Positions 1 to 5,635 of a stretch of DNA of 5,635 nucleotides are shown here, one piece after another (position 1 is the stretch's first letter; every line of letters starts with the position of its first letter). The stretch comes from an uncultured Oscillospiraceae bacterium. Its GTDB lineage: Bacteria; Bacillota_A; Clostridia; Oscillospirales; Oscillospiraceae. The DNA lies in contig CAAGIU010000355.1 in NCBI GenBank assembly GCA_900770015.1, positions 1 to 5,635 of the forward strand, given 5' to 3'. The notes beneath the pieces are model-generated. The model made no database searches, was not told the DNA's origin, and was given only the letters and a program-made list of their open reading frames with translations. A program made the translations under genes and the position numbers.

Positions 1-23
1 TCAGACGTGTGCTCTTCCGATCT
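1..23. other. Illumina TruSeq adapter remnant (sequencing artefact)
   Basis: Read on the minus strand, these bases begin AGATCGGAAGAGC and continue without mismatch into the standard TruSeq indexed-adapter sequence (ACACGTCTGA). Read on the plus strand they end in GCTCTTCCGATCT. This is library adapter left at the contig end. Genuine sequence starts at base 24. The minus-strand reading frame runs through the adapter without a stop and would add the false residues RSEEHTS to the lipoprotein, so those must not be annotated. A plus-strand GTG at 9-11, which opens a long spurious frame, also lies inside the adapter. Confidence 0.97.
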
Positions 24-2327
24 CTCCGGGTCCAGGTAAAATTCCGGCGAATTGCGGTATTCCGGCGAGTAGTCCGTTTTCACCAGCCAGATCATGCCGG
101 GGAGCTGGGCGTAGGTGTTGCCGTTATAGATATGGGAGTATTCCTCCGTATAGCCCCCGATGTAAATCAGCTTATTGGCAGAAAACGCAAAGGTGTTTCC
201 GCTGATAGAGACAGTGCCATCGTGTGGATTCAGCTGCTCCGAGGTAGCGAAAGCATGGCTGTCCATCAAATGGTACCCGAATGCCATCTCCGGATTCGTC
301 TGTCTCCGGTTCCGTTGATCGTTGATGTTCAGGTAGCTGTAATACTCCTCGAAACCGGAGTAGAGCACCATGTTGTCCCGGAACTGGACCTCGCTGAAAA
401 TGTGGGATTCCTCCAGCTCCCGGTTCCAGTTGATCAGCAGCATCCCCATGACGCAGTATTCCATCAGGTTCCCCTCGTAGAGATTGTCGCAGCAGGGGTC
501 CATATCCCCGGAGAACGTCTCCAGGGCGGAAGCCTCCTGGAAGCAGTGGTGGCAGTAGTTATTGCGGACCCGGTCATGGGCGCCGCCGCCGGTGTTGCAG
601 CTGCCGCCGTCCATAAAGACATAGGGCGGCTCAGGCGGCTCGTCCTCCCCCTGGGGGGCTTGGCCGGTGATGCTGTGGTACCAGTCGGGAATATCCGCGT
701 AATAGTTGACGAAGCCGCCGATCCAGCCCCACTCGCAGTTCTGGAAATACACATAGTCGGTGGAAACGCCGTCCCAGTACCCGCCGCAGAGCGGTTTCCC
801 GTACGCCATGTGCAGATTGTCCACCGTGATATGATCCGACATCCCGTCTCCCAGGGCATAGGCGCAGGAGAACTCTATGGAGGAGTAGACCTCGCCGGGG
901 TTCCCCGCGTCACAGCGGAGGTACAGCGGCCCCTCCAGCAGCAGGTCAACGCCGCTCTCGTGTCCCGCCAGGAACATATGGCCGGGGTCATAGGGCTCCG
1001 CCTCATAGGGCAGGCGGGTGAAAAACTCCATGTCCGCCAGCTGTTCCTCCACCACATAGGGCTTGGAGAAGTCCAGAATGTCCACATACTCCGTCCCCGT
1101 CCAGTAGGGGGTGTTCCGCCGGGCGTAGGTCTCCCCGTCGTTCATGACGATAACGGCGGTATCCGGCATCTCCCGGTGGAACTGCCAGATTTTCTCCCCG
1201 CCGGGTCCCTCAAAGTACAGCGTCCACTTCTCTGCTCCCGCGCCGTTTTCCGGGGAGCCGTAGAGCCGGGGCTTCTCCCCCTGACCGTAGGCGGATATGG
1301 TCAGGCCCTCCGTGTTCCGTACGTTGTCTGGCAGCATCGCCTCCCGCCAGAGGCCACCCCGCTCAAAGAAAATGGCGTCCCCGAATTGGAAGTCCACGCT
1401 CCGCAGGCGGCCCAGGGTGGCCCAGGCCGTCTCCGGGGAGCGGCCATCCTGATGGTCGTCTCCACTGTTGGAGAGGTAATAGGCGGTTCCGGTATAGGTC
1501 TCGCCCTGAATGTAGGTATCGGATTTGACGATTTTCGTCTCACTGTTCAGGATCTCCTGCTTCCGGGCCTCAGCGGCGGCGATGATTTCTTGAGCCTCCG
1601 GTGTCTTTTTGACCTCCTCCAGCTTGGCGCAGGCGTAGGCAAAGGCCGCGTCCTCGTCGGATTCGTAGAGCCGGGTGACGGCGGTGCCCGCCATGCGAAG
1701 AGTGAAATCGTAATCCAGATGTGCCGCGCCGTCCACATAATCGATCAACGGTTGCCCCGTGACAGAGGACACCCGTCTCGCAAAGGAGAACTCGTAGGAG
1801 GGCCAGAGATAATCCTCGGTGTTCATCCCCTCTTCCAGATCAAAGGGTCTTTCCCAGTCAAAGGGATAGTCAAATGTACACTCATTGCCGTCGTAATCCT
1901 GGCTTGGGTAGCGTGAACTATTTATATAGTCCCGCCCGATGGCCTGGGCCGCGAACATGAGGCCAATCATGCCGCTGTCCCGCTTAAGGGCGGTGTCCGG
2001 TACATCCGCTGTGAGCTCCATCCAGCCGGGATAGGCGCTCTCGTCGCACTGGCGGACCATATTGCCCAGCATTTCGCAGAACAGCGGCCAAGTAACCACG
2101 GTCCCATCCGGGTCGGCGTCGGCCAGGCTGTCGGGCACAAAGCCATACCAGATGGCCCGCTGGTATTCGTCAGAGGGGATCGTATCAAACAGCGGTGTGA
2201 CAGAACTCCCCGAAACGCTGGATGGTTCCGCCTGATTTGACTGCGGCTGTTTCTCGCCGCAGCCAGAAAGCAGACCTGCCAGCAAGACAAAACAGGAAAA
2301 AATACTTAACCATGTTTTTCGTTTCAT
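24..2327 (-). CDS. Right-handed beta-helix surface lipoprotein, 3' end missing
   Basis: I see 768 genuine codons. Residues 1-23 form a lipoprotein signal peptide: basic MKRK, a hydrophobic core, then lipobox LSGC with Cys23 as the predicted lipidated residue. A Ser/Gln/Pro-rich linker follows. Residues ~55-125 (IWYGFVPDSLADADPD, TVVTWPLFCEMLG, LKRDSGMIGLMFAAQAIG) resemble a degenerate S-layer-homology-like helical module. The beta-helix part begins at Y283-Y284 (AYYLSNSGDD), the entry motif typical of parallel beta-helix proteins, followed by GDAIFFERGGLWR (316-328) and NNYCHHCF (589-596). An acidic, Pro-rich loop near 557-568 is absent from the paralog at 2687-5020. The start is fixed by TAAGGAGG at 2333-2340, five bases upstream of ATG. 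By comparison with the paralog about 12-15 C-terminal residues and the stop are lost at the contig end. The gene is visibly GC-rich. The fold is fairly secure, but enzymatic activity and substrate are unknown. Confidence 0.93.
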
Positions 2328-2332
2328 AAAGG

Positions 2333-2340
2333 CCTCCTTA
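2333..2340 (-). promoter_or_regulatory. Ribosome binding site of the minus-strand lipoprotein gene
   Basis: The minus strand reads TAAGGAGG, a near-perfect anti-16S match, then CCTTT, then ATG at 2327. This fixes the start and gives the signal peptide its full basic N-terminus. Confidence 0.9.
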
Positions 2341-2362
2341 AATTTGTGACTTTATTGTTTAT

Positions 2363-2391
2363 ATTATAATAAACAAAATCCCCACCGACAA
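2363..2391 (-). promoter_or_regulatory. Sigma-A-type promoter of the minus-strand lipoprotein gene
   Basis: The minus strand carries TTGTCG (2386-2391, four of six consensus bases), a spacer of exactly 17 bases (2369-2385), then a perfect TATAAT (2363-2368). Transcription would start near 2356, giving an untranslated leader of about 28 bases that contains the ribosome binding site. The -35 box lies nine bases from the hairpin at 2400-2436, so a regulator or structure there could influence it; that is inference. Confidence 0.78.
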
Positions 2392-2399
2392 GTATAAAT

Positions 2400-2436
2400 C
2401 AGGAGGGTACTCCCTACTCCCTGGAGCACCCTCCTG
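2400..2436. repeat. Inverted repeat upstream of the minus-strand promoter
   Basis: CAGGAGGGT (2400-2408) and ACCCTCCTG (2428-2436) are perfect 9-bp arms. After one A-C mismatch the stem continues with CTCC (2410-2413) against GGAG (2423-2426), leaving a nine-base loop. Neither side has a T-tract typical of an intrinsic terminator, since the bases after the stem are TTGTCC (plus) and ATTTAT (minus). It sits just upstream of the -35 box of the divergent promoter, so an operator is as plausible as an RNA hairpin. Confidence 0.6.
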
Positions 2437-2481
2437 TTGTCCATTACCTCGCTCCCCGGTTGATAGGATTTCTATGCTCAT

Positions 2482-2532
2482 ATTGTAAAAAGTACCCACC
2501 CTATCGAAAATGAGGTAGGTACTTTTTACAAT
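2482..2532. terminator. Long perfect inverted repeat, bidirectional terminator-like
   Basis: The 15-bp arms ATTGTAAAAAGTACC (2482-2496) and GGTACTTTTTACAAT (2518-2532) are perfectly complementary around a 21-base centre. The centre pairs partly further in (ACC with GGT). Read either way, a GTACC-type stem is preceded by five A and followed by five T, the layout of a bidirectional intrinsic terminator. It lies between two divergent genes with no gene ending into it, so it may insulate the two promoters or be part of an inserted repeat. The right arm is retained, but not the left, in the related element at 5084-5136. Confidence 0.6.
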
Positions 2533-2568
2533 GCTGTTCGGAAGAGGACGCAAACTGTTCGGTTTGCG
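2528..2568 (-). repeat. Dispersed noncoding repeat, copy A
   Basis: On the minus strand from 2568 this reads CGCAAACCGAACA, then 15 bases, then CGAACAGCATTG. The element at 5085-5124 (plus) has CGCTAACCGAACA, then 15 bases, then the identical CGAACAGCATTG. My hand alignment without gaps gives 30 of 40 identical bases, with most differences in the 15-base middle part. This copy is embedded in the two adjacent hairpins of the divergent spacer. Function is unknown: a paired binding site for a regulator or a decayed mobile repeat would both fit. Confidence 0.6.
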
Positions 2569-2577
2569 TCCTCTTCC
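2540..2577. repeat. 16-bp perfect hairpin with six-base loop
   Basis: GGAAGAGGACGCAAAC (2540-2555) and GTTTGCGTCCTCTTCC (2562-2577) pair perfectly around the loop TGTTCG. No T-tract follows on either strand, so it is not a standard terminator. The octamer CTGTTCGG occurs twice in the same orientation, at 2534-2541 and 2555-2562, exactly 21 bases apart. The second copy spans the loop and the first spans the outer edge of the stem. It starts seven bases after the inverted repeat at 2482-2532. Confidence 0.7.
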
Positions 2578-2626
2578 TCTGGACACAACAAAATGCGCCG
2601 AAATCGGAGCAAAGGGAAATAGTGTC

Positions 2627-2655
2627 TGGAAAATACGACCAGTCTGTGATAGGAT
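2627..2655 (+). promoter_or_regulatory. Candidate promoter of the plus-strand lipoprotein gene (weak)
   Basis: TGGAAA (2627-2632, four of six -35 bases) lies 17 bases before TAGGAT (2650-2655, four of six -10 bases). The -10 box is preceded by TGA, which gives an extended -10 element. An alternative -10, TATAAA at 2655-2660, has no usable -35. Either would leave a short leader containing the GGAGG at 2673-2677. The match is clearly poorer than the promoter of the minus-strand paralog. Confidence 0.35.
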
Positions 2656-2686
2656 ATAAAAAACCACGAAACGGAGGAATCCGATC

Positions 2687-5020
2687 ATGAAACTGAAACG
2701 CATATTTAGCTTTATACTCTGCGCCGCGATGCTCATTGCTCTGCTGTCCGGCTGCGGAGTAGGGACAAGCGCTGATACTCCCGATGTGTCGGAGAATCCA
2801 GATACACACAGCGCGGACCTTTTGGGCAAAGAAATCCCTGCCAGCGAGTACGAGCGTGGCCTTTGGTATGGTTTCCTGCCCGATGAACTGGCGGACGCTG
2901 ACCCGGACACCACCGTGGTCACCTGGAAGCAGTATTGCGCCATGCTGGGCAGGATGATTTCGGCTTATGACAATAGCAAGCTGCCGGAATGGGAGAAAAT
3001 GACCGCTGATGCACCTGACGATAAGGAATTAATGCGCGATGGCGCAGCCATTATCAACCTTATGGCGGCCAAAACTATAGGAATCGATTTGTATAACACC
3101 CAAAATGATCTGTATGTGGATACCTACAGTTGGGGAGAACATTTTTCAGGGGACTATCCGATTTTTGGGACGGAGGAACCCATAGAGGTGTTGGGATGCG
3201 AGTACTATATCGATGAAGCTGCTTTTTGGTATCTCCTGGGGCGTGCGTCCTGCATCACCGACAAGCCGTTACTGGAGGTGGAAAACGGTGATCCCCATTT
3301 GGAGGAAGCTCTGACCTTGTATGATGCAGTGGTGGCTGTCACCCGCCTGTATGAGTCCATAGAGGAAGTGGTCATCCAAACAGCGGAACAACTGCTGGAT
3401 CTGGTGAGTGAAACCCCGGAAGTACAGGAACTGCTTGCTGCGGTAGAGACACGAATCGATGAAATATTAAGCACACCCACTCAAATCGTAAAGAGTGACG
3501 AACTTAAGTTGGGCAAAACCTACACCGGAACGGCATACTATGTGTCGAATAACGGAAATGATGAAAACGATGGTTTGACACCTGAAACAGCTTTTGCAAC
3601 GATTGAACGCCTTGGCTTTGTGGAGTTTGAATTTGGAGACGCCATTTTCTTTGAACGTGGCAGCACTTGGCGAAAAGTGATGCTGCCCGATAGTGTGCGG
3701 GGCACGGAAGGGTTGACGATTTCGGCGTATGGCGAAGGAGAAAAACCGAAGTTCTATGGTTCTCCCGAAAATGGAGCAGGTGCAGAAAAATGGGAACTGT
3801 ACTATGCAGGCGAAAACGGCGAAAAAATCTGGCGATACCACACGGAGGTCGCTGACAGTTCTGTTGTCGTATTAAATGAGGGCGAGAGCCATGCGACCAG
3901 AAGCGTTCCCTATTGGGACGGCGTGGGGTATTTGCTCCCCAACGATTTTTCCACACCCTATGATGTGAGAGAGCATTTAGGAGACTTGGAGTTCTTCTGT
4001 GAACTTGCCTATCCTGAGACTCCTGTTGACGACAGGCATGTATTTATCGCTGGTTACGATGATACGCTTGGGATACCCACGCACCTTACAGGCCCCCTGT
4101 ATTTGCGCTGTGACAACGGAAACCCCGGCGAACTCTACGAGAGTATTGAGTTTTCGGCATCTTACAGTGCCGCAGACGGGCTATCCAGCTACACAGCCAT
4201 TGATAATATCTGCTTTGCGTATGCATGCCCCATTGTGGGAGGCTCCAGCATAGGCGAAACACATACAGAGGCACTCGCAGATGGGGCAACGGGCACTTCT
4301 GCGGACTATCTGGTGTTCCAGAACTGTGAACAAAAGTGGATGGGTGGAAATGTGGCAAGATACTCGGGCCAAAATGACCTTTGTTTTGGCTATGTCTGGA
4401 TGGATGGCGGCGGGTTTGGTACAAGCGGAAGCCATTCCATCATCCAAAACAACTATATCCATCACAACTTCCAGGACGGCACAGGAGTAGAGGTATTCCC
4501 GGCAGTGGACAAGAAATTTGAGAATGTGCATATTCTGGATAATGTCATCACCAACTGCACCCAGACCTGCGGCTACGGCAACTGGGATTTGGACTCCAAA
4601 AACCCGTTCAGCGATGTCATATGGGAAAACAATTATATTCTGTTCTGCGGTTTTGATAATTATTATAGTGTGAAACAGAAGCTCGAAACACGTGACGACG
4701 GAGCGGTACAGCAACAGAATTATCTGATGACGGATTCCTATTGCTTCGGTCTGATTGAAGGGCTCAATGCCCATGACGGAACGGTGTGGCTGCGCAACAA
4801 CACGTTCGCCTTCAGCATTAGTCAACTGTTGAAGCTTGGCGGCTATACGGAAGAATATTCCCATGTCTATGACGGCAATACGTATCTTCAGCTTCCGGGA
4901 TTTGCATGGGCAGTTGTTTATAATCAGATTTGGGAGCCCCAGATTAAGTATACCGATGCTGACGAGGCGATTCACACTTGGGTACGAGACCAAAACGCCA
5001 CTATCATCACCTTTGATTAA
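2687..5020 (+). CDS. Right-handed beta-helix surface lipoprotein, complete
   Basis: 777 residues. Residues 1-23 are a lipoprotein signal peptide (MKLKR, hydrophobic stretch, lipobox LSGC, Cys23). Residues ~55-130 contain LWYGFLPDELADADPD, TVVTWKQYCAMLGRMI and LMRDGAAIINLMAAKTIG, a possible degenerate S-layer-homology-like helical module. Residues ~220-275 are rich in predicted helix (LYESIEEVVIQTAEQLLDLV). The beta-helix part starts at Y284-Y285 (AYYVSNNGND), with GDAIFFERGSTWR at 317-329, NNYIHHNF at 588-595 and GGYTEEYSH at 718-726. Asn- and Ile/Val-rich rungs (ILDNVITNC, IWENNYILFCG) are typical of parallel beta-helices in carbohydrate-active or adhesive proteins. GGAGG at 2673-2677, nine bases before ATG, fixes the start. 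It is a divergent paralog of the gene at 24-2327 and ends 17 bases before its terminator stem. The exterior membrane location is inferred from the lipobox. No catalytic residues can be assigned. Confidence 0.95.
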   Translation: MKLKRIFSFILCAAMLIALLSGCGVGTSADTPDVSENPDTHSADLLGKEIPASEYERGLWYGFLPDELADADPDTTVVTWKQYCAMLGRMISAYDNSKLPEWEKMTADAPDDKELMRDGAAIINLMAAKTIGIDLYNTQNDLYVDTYSWGEHFSGDYPIFGTEEPIEVLGCEYYIDEAAFWYLLGRASCITDKPLLEVENGDPHLEEALTLYDAVVAVTRLYESIEEVVIQTAEQLLDLVSETPEVQELLAAVETRIDEILSTPTQIVKSDELKLGKTYTGTAYYVSNNGNDENDGLTPETAFATIERLGFVEFEFGDAIFFERGSTWRKVMLPDSVRGTEGLTISAYGEGEKPKFYGSPENGAGAEKWELYYAGENGEKIWRYHTEVADSSVVVLNEGESHATRSVPYWDGVGYLLPNDFSTPYDVREHLGDLEFFCELAYPETPVDDRHVFIAGYDDTLGIPTHLTGPLYLRCDNGNPGELYESIEFSASYSAADGLSSYTAIDNICFAYACPIVGGSSIGETHTEALADGATGTSADYLVFQNCEQKWMGGNVARYSGQNDLCFGYVWMDGGGFGTSGSHSIIQNNYIHHNFQDGTGVEVFPAVDKKFENVHILDNVITNCTQTCGYGNWDLDSKNPFSDVIWENNYILFCGFDNYYSVKQKLETRDDGAVQQQNYLMTDSYCFGLIEGLNAHDGTVWLRNNTFAFSISQLLKLGGYTEEYSHVYDGNTYLQLPGFAWAVVYNQIWEPQIKYTDADEAIHTWVRDQNATIITFD

Positions 5021-5037
5021 GAATTGCAGAACGACAA

Positions 5038-5073
5038 AAAAATCCGCCTGGCTCATGAACCAGGCGGATTTTT
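5038..5073 (+). terminator. Intrinsic terminator of the plus-strand lipoprotein gene
   Basis: AATCCGCCTGG (5041-5051) pairs perfectly with CCAGGCGGATT (5060-5070) around the loop CTCATGAA. Flanking A (5038-5040) and T (5071-5073) extend the stem to 14 bp. The plus side ends in TTTTT (5069-5073) and the minus side also ends in a T-run (complement of 5036-5040), so it could work in both directions. It would then also stop transcripts arriving from the broken acetyltransferase gene. It lies 17 bases after the TAA stop at 5018-5020. Confidence 0.92.
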
Positions 5074-5083
5074 CCGCGTTTTT

Positions 5084-5136
5084 CGCTAACCGAACAAGCT
5101 AAAACCTTTTTCGAACAGCATTGGTACTTTTTCAGA
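5084..5136 (+). repeat. Dispersed noncoding repeat, copy B
   Basis: Plus strand: CGCTAACCGAACA (5085-5097), 15 bases, then CGAACAGCATTG (5112-5123), followed by GTACTTTTTCAG. The two CGAACA motifs (5091-5096 and 5112-5117) are 21 bases apart, the same spacing as in the copy at 2528-2568, which lies in opposite orientation. Both copies share the final 12-mer exactly. This copy has no hairpin: the middle 15 bases are T/A-rich and not complementary to the upstream flank. The left arm and centre of the long inverted repeat seen next to copy A are missing. It starts 10 bases after the terminator. Confidence 0.58.
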
Positions 5137-5165
5137 TGCGCTTAGAGGCTTAGCTTAATGACATT

Positions 5166-5187
5166 GGGGCATTGCCCCGGGCTTTTT
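5166..5187 (+). terminator. Degenerate terminator-like hairpin
   Basis: GGGGC (5166-5170), loop ATT, GCCCC (5174-5178), then GGGC and TTTTT (5183-5187). The lower stem expected to pair with GGGC on the left is replaced by CATT, so it looks like an eroded intrinsic terminator. On the minus strand it lies just after the stop of the broken acetyltransferase gene, but there the hairpin is followed by AATGTC with no T-tract. Confidence 0.35.
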
Positions 5188-5192
5188 CGACT

Positions 5193-5480
5193 TCATTCCG
5201 ATAGAATAGCAAAATAGTGATCCACACGCTTATTGATATAGCCTAATTCGACTATACCGTCCTCATCGAGTCCCTTAAAACACAGGGTACCGACGCATGT
5301 GCCATCCTCCAGTTCCATCAGCCAGACGGCATGCCATACTCGCTGGTCCGGATGCTCCAAACAGCCGGATAGCATTTCTGTGTAGGCTTGCTTCAAAATT
5401 TCATCGCTTTGACTTGCAATGATTGTTTTCATCTCATCGTCAGATGCGGGGCAAAGGTACAGTCTCTCTGTACGAATTAT
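5193..5480 (-). pseudogene. Broken GNAT-family N-acetyltransferase remnant
   Basis: The frame reads IIRTERLYLCPASDDEMKTI from 5480 and continues with WLMELEDG, VGTLCFKGLDEDGIVELGY. The segment with VG-LCFKGL-G-VE-GY matches the beta-strand region of a common clostridial GNAT acetyltransferase type. In intact members, usually about 170-180 residues, this is followed by GI and then the acetyl-CoA-binding motif A (Q/R-x-x-G-x-G/A). Here the protein switches to unrelated INKRVDHYFAILSE and stops, so motif A is absent and catalysis should be impossible. The 5' end is also damaged. A GGAGG at 5490-5494 sits nine bases upstream of an in-frame ATA (5478-5480), where ATG would be expected. The nearest in-frame ATG (5430-5432) cuts into the conserved N-terminus and lacks a ribosome binding site. 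A nearer ATG at 5486-5488 is out of frame and stops after three codons. Confidence 0.78.
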
Positions 5481-5514
5481 ATTTTCATTCCTCCAATCCG
5501 AGGGTACATAAAAT

Positions 5515-5520
5515 ATTATA
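5515..5520 (-). promoter_or_regulatory. Possible -10 box of the acetyltransferase remnant
   Basis: A perfect TATAAT on the minus strand lies about 20 bases upstream of the GGAGG at 5490-5494. The hexamer 17 bases upstream (TTCTGG, 5538-5543) is a poor -35, so this is probably a weak or decayed promoter. Confidence 0.35.
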
Positions 5521-5579
5521 TAATAGCAGACACCCCGCCAGAAGTCTATTCCATTTATATCAAGTCAACAAATTGTAGG

Positions 5580-5607
5580 TTGATTTTTACCTATTTTTGA
5601 ATATAAT
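5580..5607 (+). promoter_or_regulatory. Sigma-A-type promoter of the gene starting at 5631
   Basis: TTGATT (5580-5585, four of six -35 bases), a 16-base spacer, then a perfect TATAAT (5602-5607). Transcription would begin near 5614, leaving a very short leader before the ribosome binding site at 5618-5625. The inverted repeat TAGGT (5576-5580), eight bases, ACCTA (5589-5593) overlaps the -35 box and is a plausible operator. The responsible regulator cannot be named from this sequence. Confidence 0.65.
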
Positions 5608-5630
5608 AGAAACAGAAAGAAGGTGCGCAT

Positions 5631-5635
5631 ATGAA
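5631..5635 (+). CDS. Start of a further gene, truncated by the window
   Basis: Only ATGAA is visible, so no product can be assigned. The call rests on context: AGAAGGTG (5618-5625), one mismatch from the ideal AGGAGGTG, ends five bases before this ATG, and a promoter with perfect -10 box lies just upstream. The gene is divergent from the acetyltransferase remnant. Confidence 0.6.

Noticed and set aside
9..1916. Plus-strand open frame of 635 codons
   Set aside because: It lies opposite the lipoprotein gene, starts at a GTG inside the adapter, has no ribosome binding site, and its protein is a low-complexity Val/Gly/Leu-rich shadow produced by the GC-rich codon usage of the minus-strand gene. 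The minus strand carries a clear signal peptide, promoter and paralog support.
2460..2488. TTGATA as -35 of a plus-strand promoter in the spacer
   Set aside because: At a spacing of 16-18 bases no acceptable -10 hexamer is present; the best, TATTGT, needs a 15-base spacer.
2528..2568. LexA/SOS box suggested by CGAAC motifs
   Set aside because: The Bacillota site needs GAAC, four bases, GTTC as an inverted pair. Here the CGAACA motifs are direct repeats 21 bases apart and no GTTC partner sits at the right distance.
2328..2686. Riboswitch or CRISPR array in the divergent spacer
   Set aside because: The hairpins differ in sequence, there are no regularly spaced repeats with unique spacers, and the structured part lies upstream of both likely transcription starts, so it is not in either leader as predicted.
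2359..2943. Minus-strand open frame of 194 codons
   Set aside because: It runs across the start and signal peptide of the plus-strand lipoprotein gene and through the hairpins of the spacer, with no ribosome binding site or recognisable domain.
4181..5056. Minus-strand open frame of 291 codons
   Set aside because: It is antisense to the beta-helix part of the complete lipoprotein and starts inside its terminator, so it is a shadow frame.

Overview
The window looks like the edge of a contig from an anaerobic Bacillota (Clostridia) genome, possibly a gut lineage. The evidence is strong GGAGG-type ribosome binding sites, TATAAT promoters, lipoprotein signal peptides, compact intrinsic terminators, and a remnant of a GNAT acetyltransferase of a type common in that group. 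The placement is an inference from style, not a database match.

Layout. Bases 1-23 are Illumina TruSeq adapter, not biology. Bases 24-2327 (minus) hold a nearly complete lipoprotein gene whose last few codons are lost at the contig end. Bases 2328-2686 are a 359-bp divergent intergenic region. It carries the promoter of the minus-strand gene, three hairpins and a weak candidate promoter for the plus-strand gene. Bases 2687-5020 (plus) hold a second, complete 777-residue lipoprotein. It is a clear paralog of the first: same architecture, motifs at nearly the same residue numbers, and 54 of 72 identical residues in one ungapped hand-aligned block. A strong terminator follows at 5038-5073. Then comes a noncoding stretch (5084-5136) related to part of the 2328-2686 spacer, then a broken acetyltransferase gene (5193-5480, minus). 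The window ends with a good promoter, a ribosome binding site and the first five bases of another plus-strand gene.

How the parts relate. The two lipoproteins are predicted to be anchored to the outer face of the membrane. Each has an N-terminal helical module that may be S-layer-homology-like and a C-terminal right-handed beta-helix of the kind found in polysaccharide-binding or polysaccharide-cleaving surface proteins. No substrate can be read from the sequence. They are transcribed away from each other, so they look like a duplicated and inverted pair that has diverged, including in base composition.

The least explained structure is a noncoding repeat present in both spacers in opposite orientation. 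It has two CGAACA motifs exactly 21 bp apart and ends in a shared 12-mer, CGAACAGCATTG. In the copy between the two lipoprotein genes it is built into two adjacent perfect hairpins. The copy beyond the second gene has lost that symmetry.
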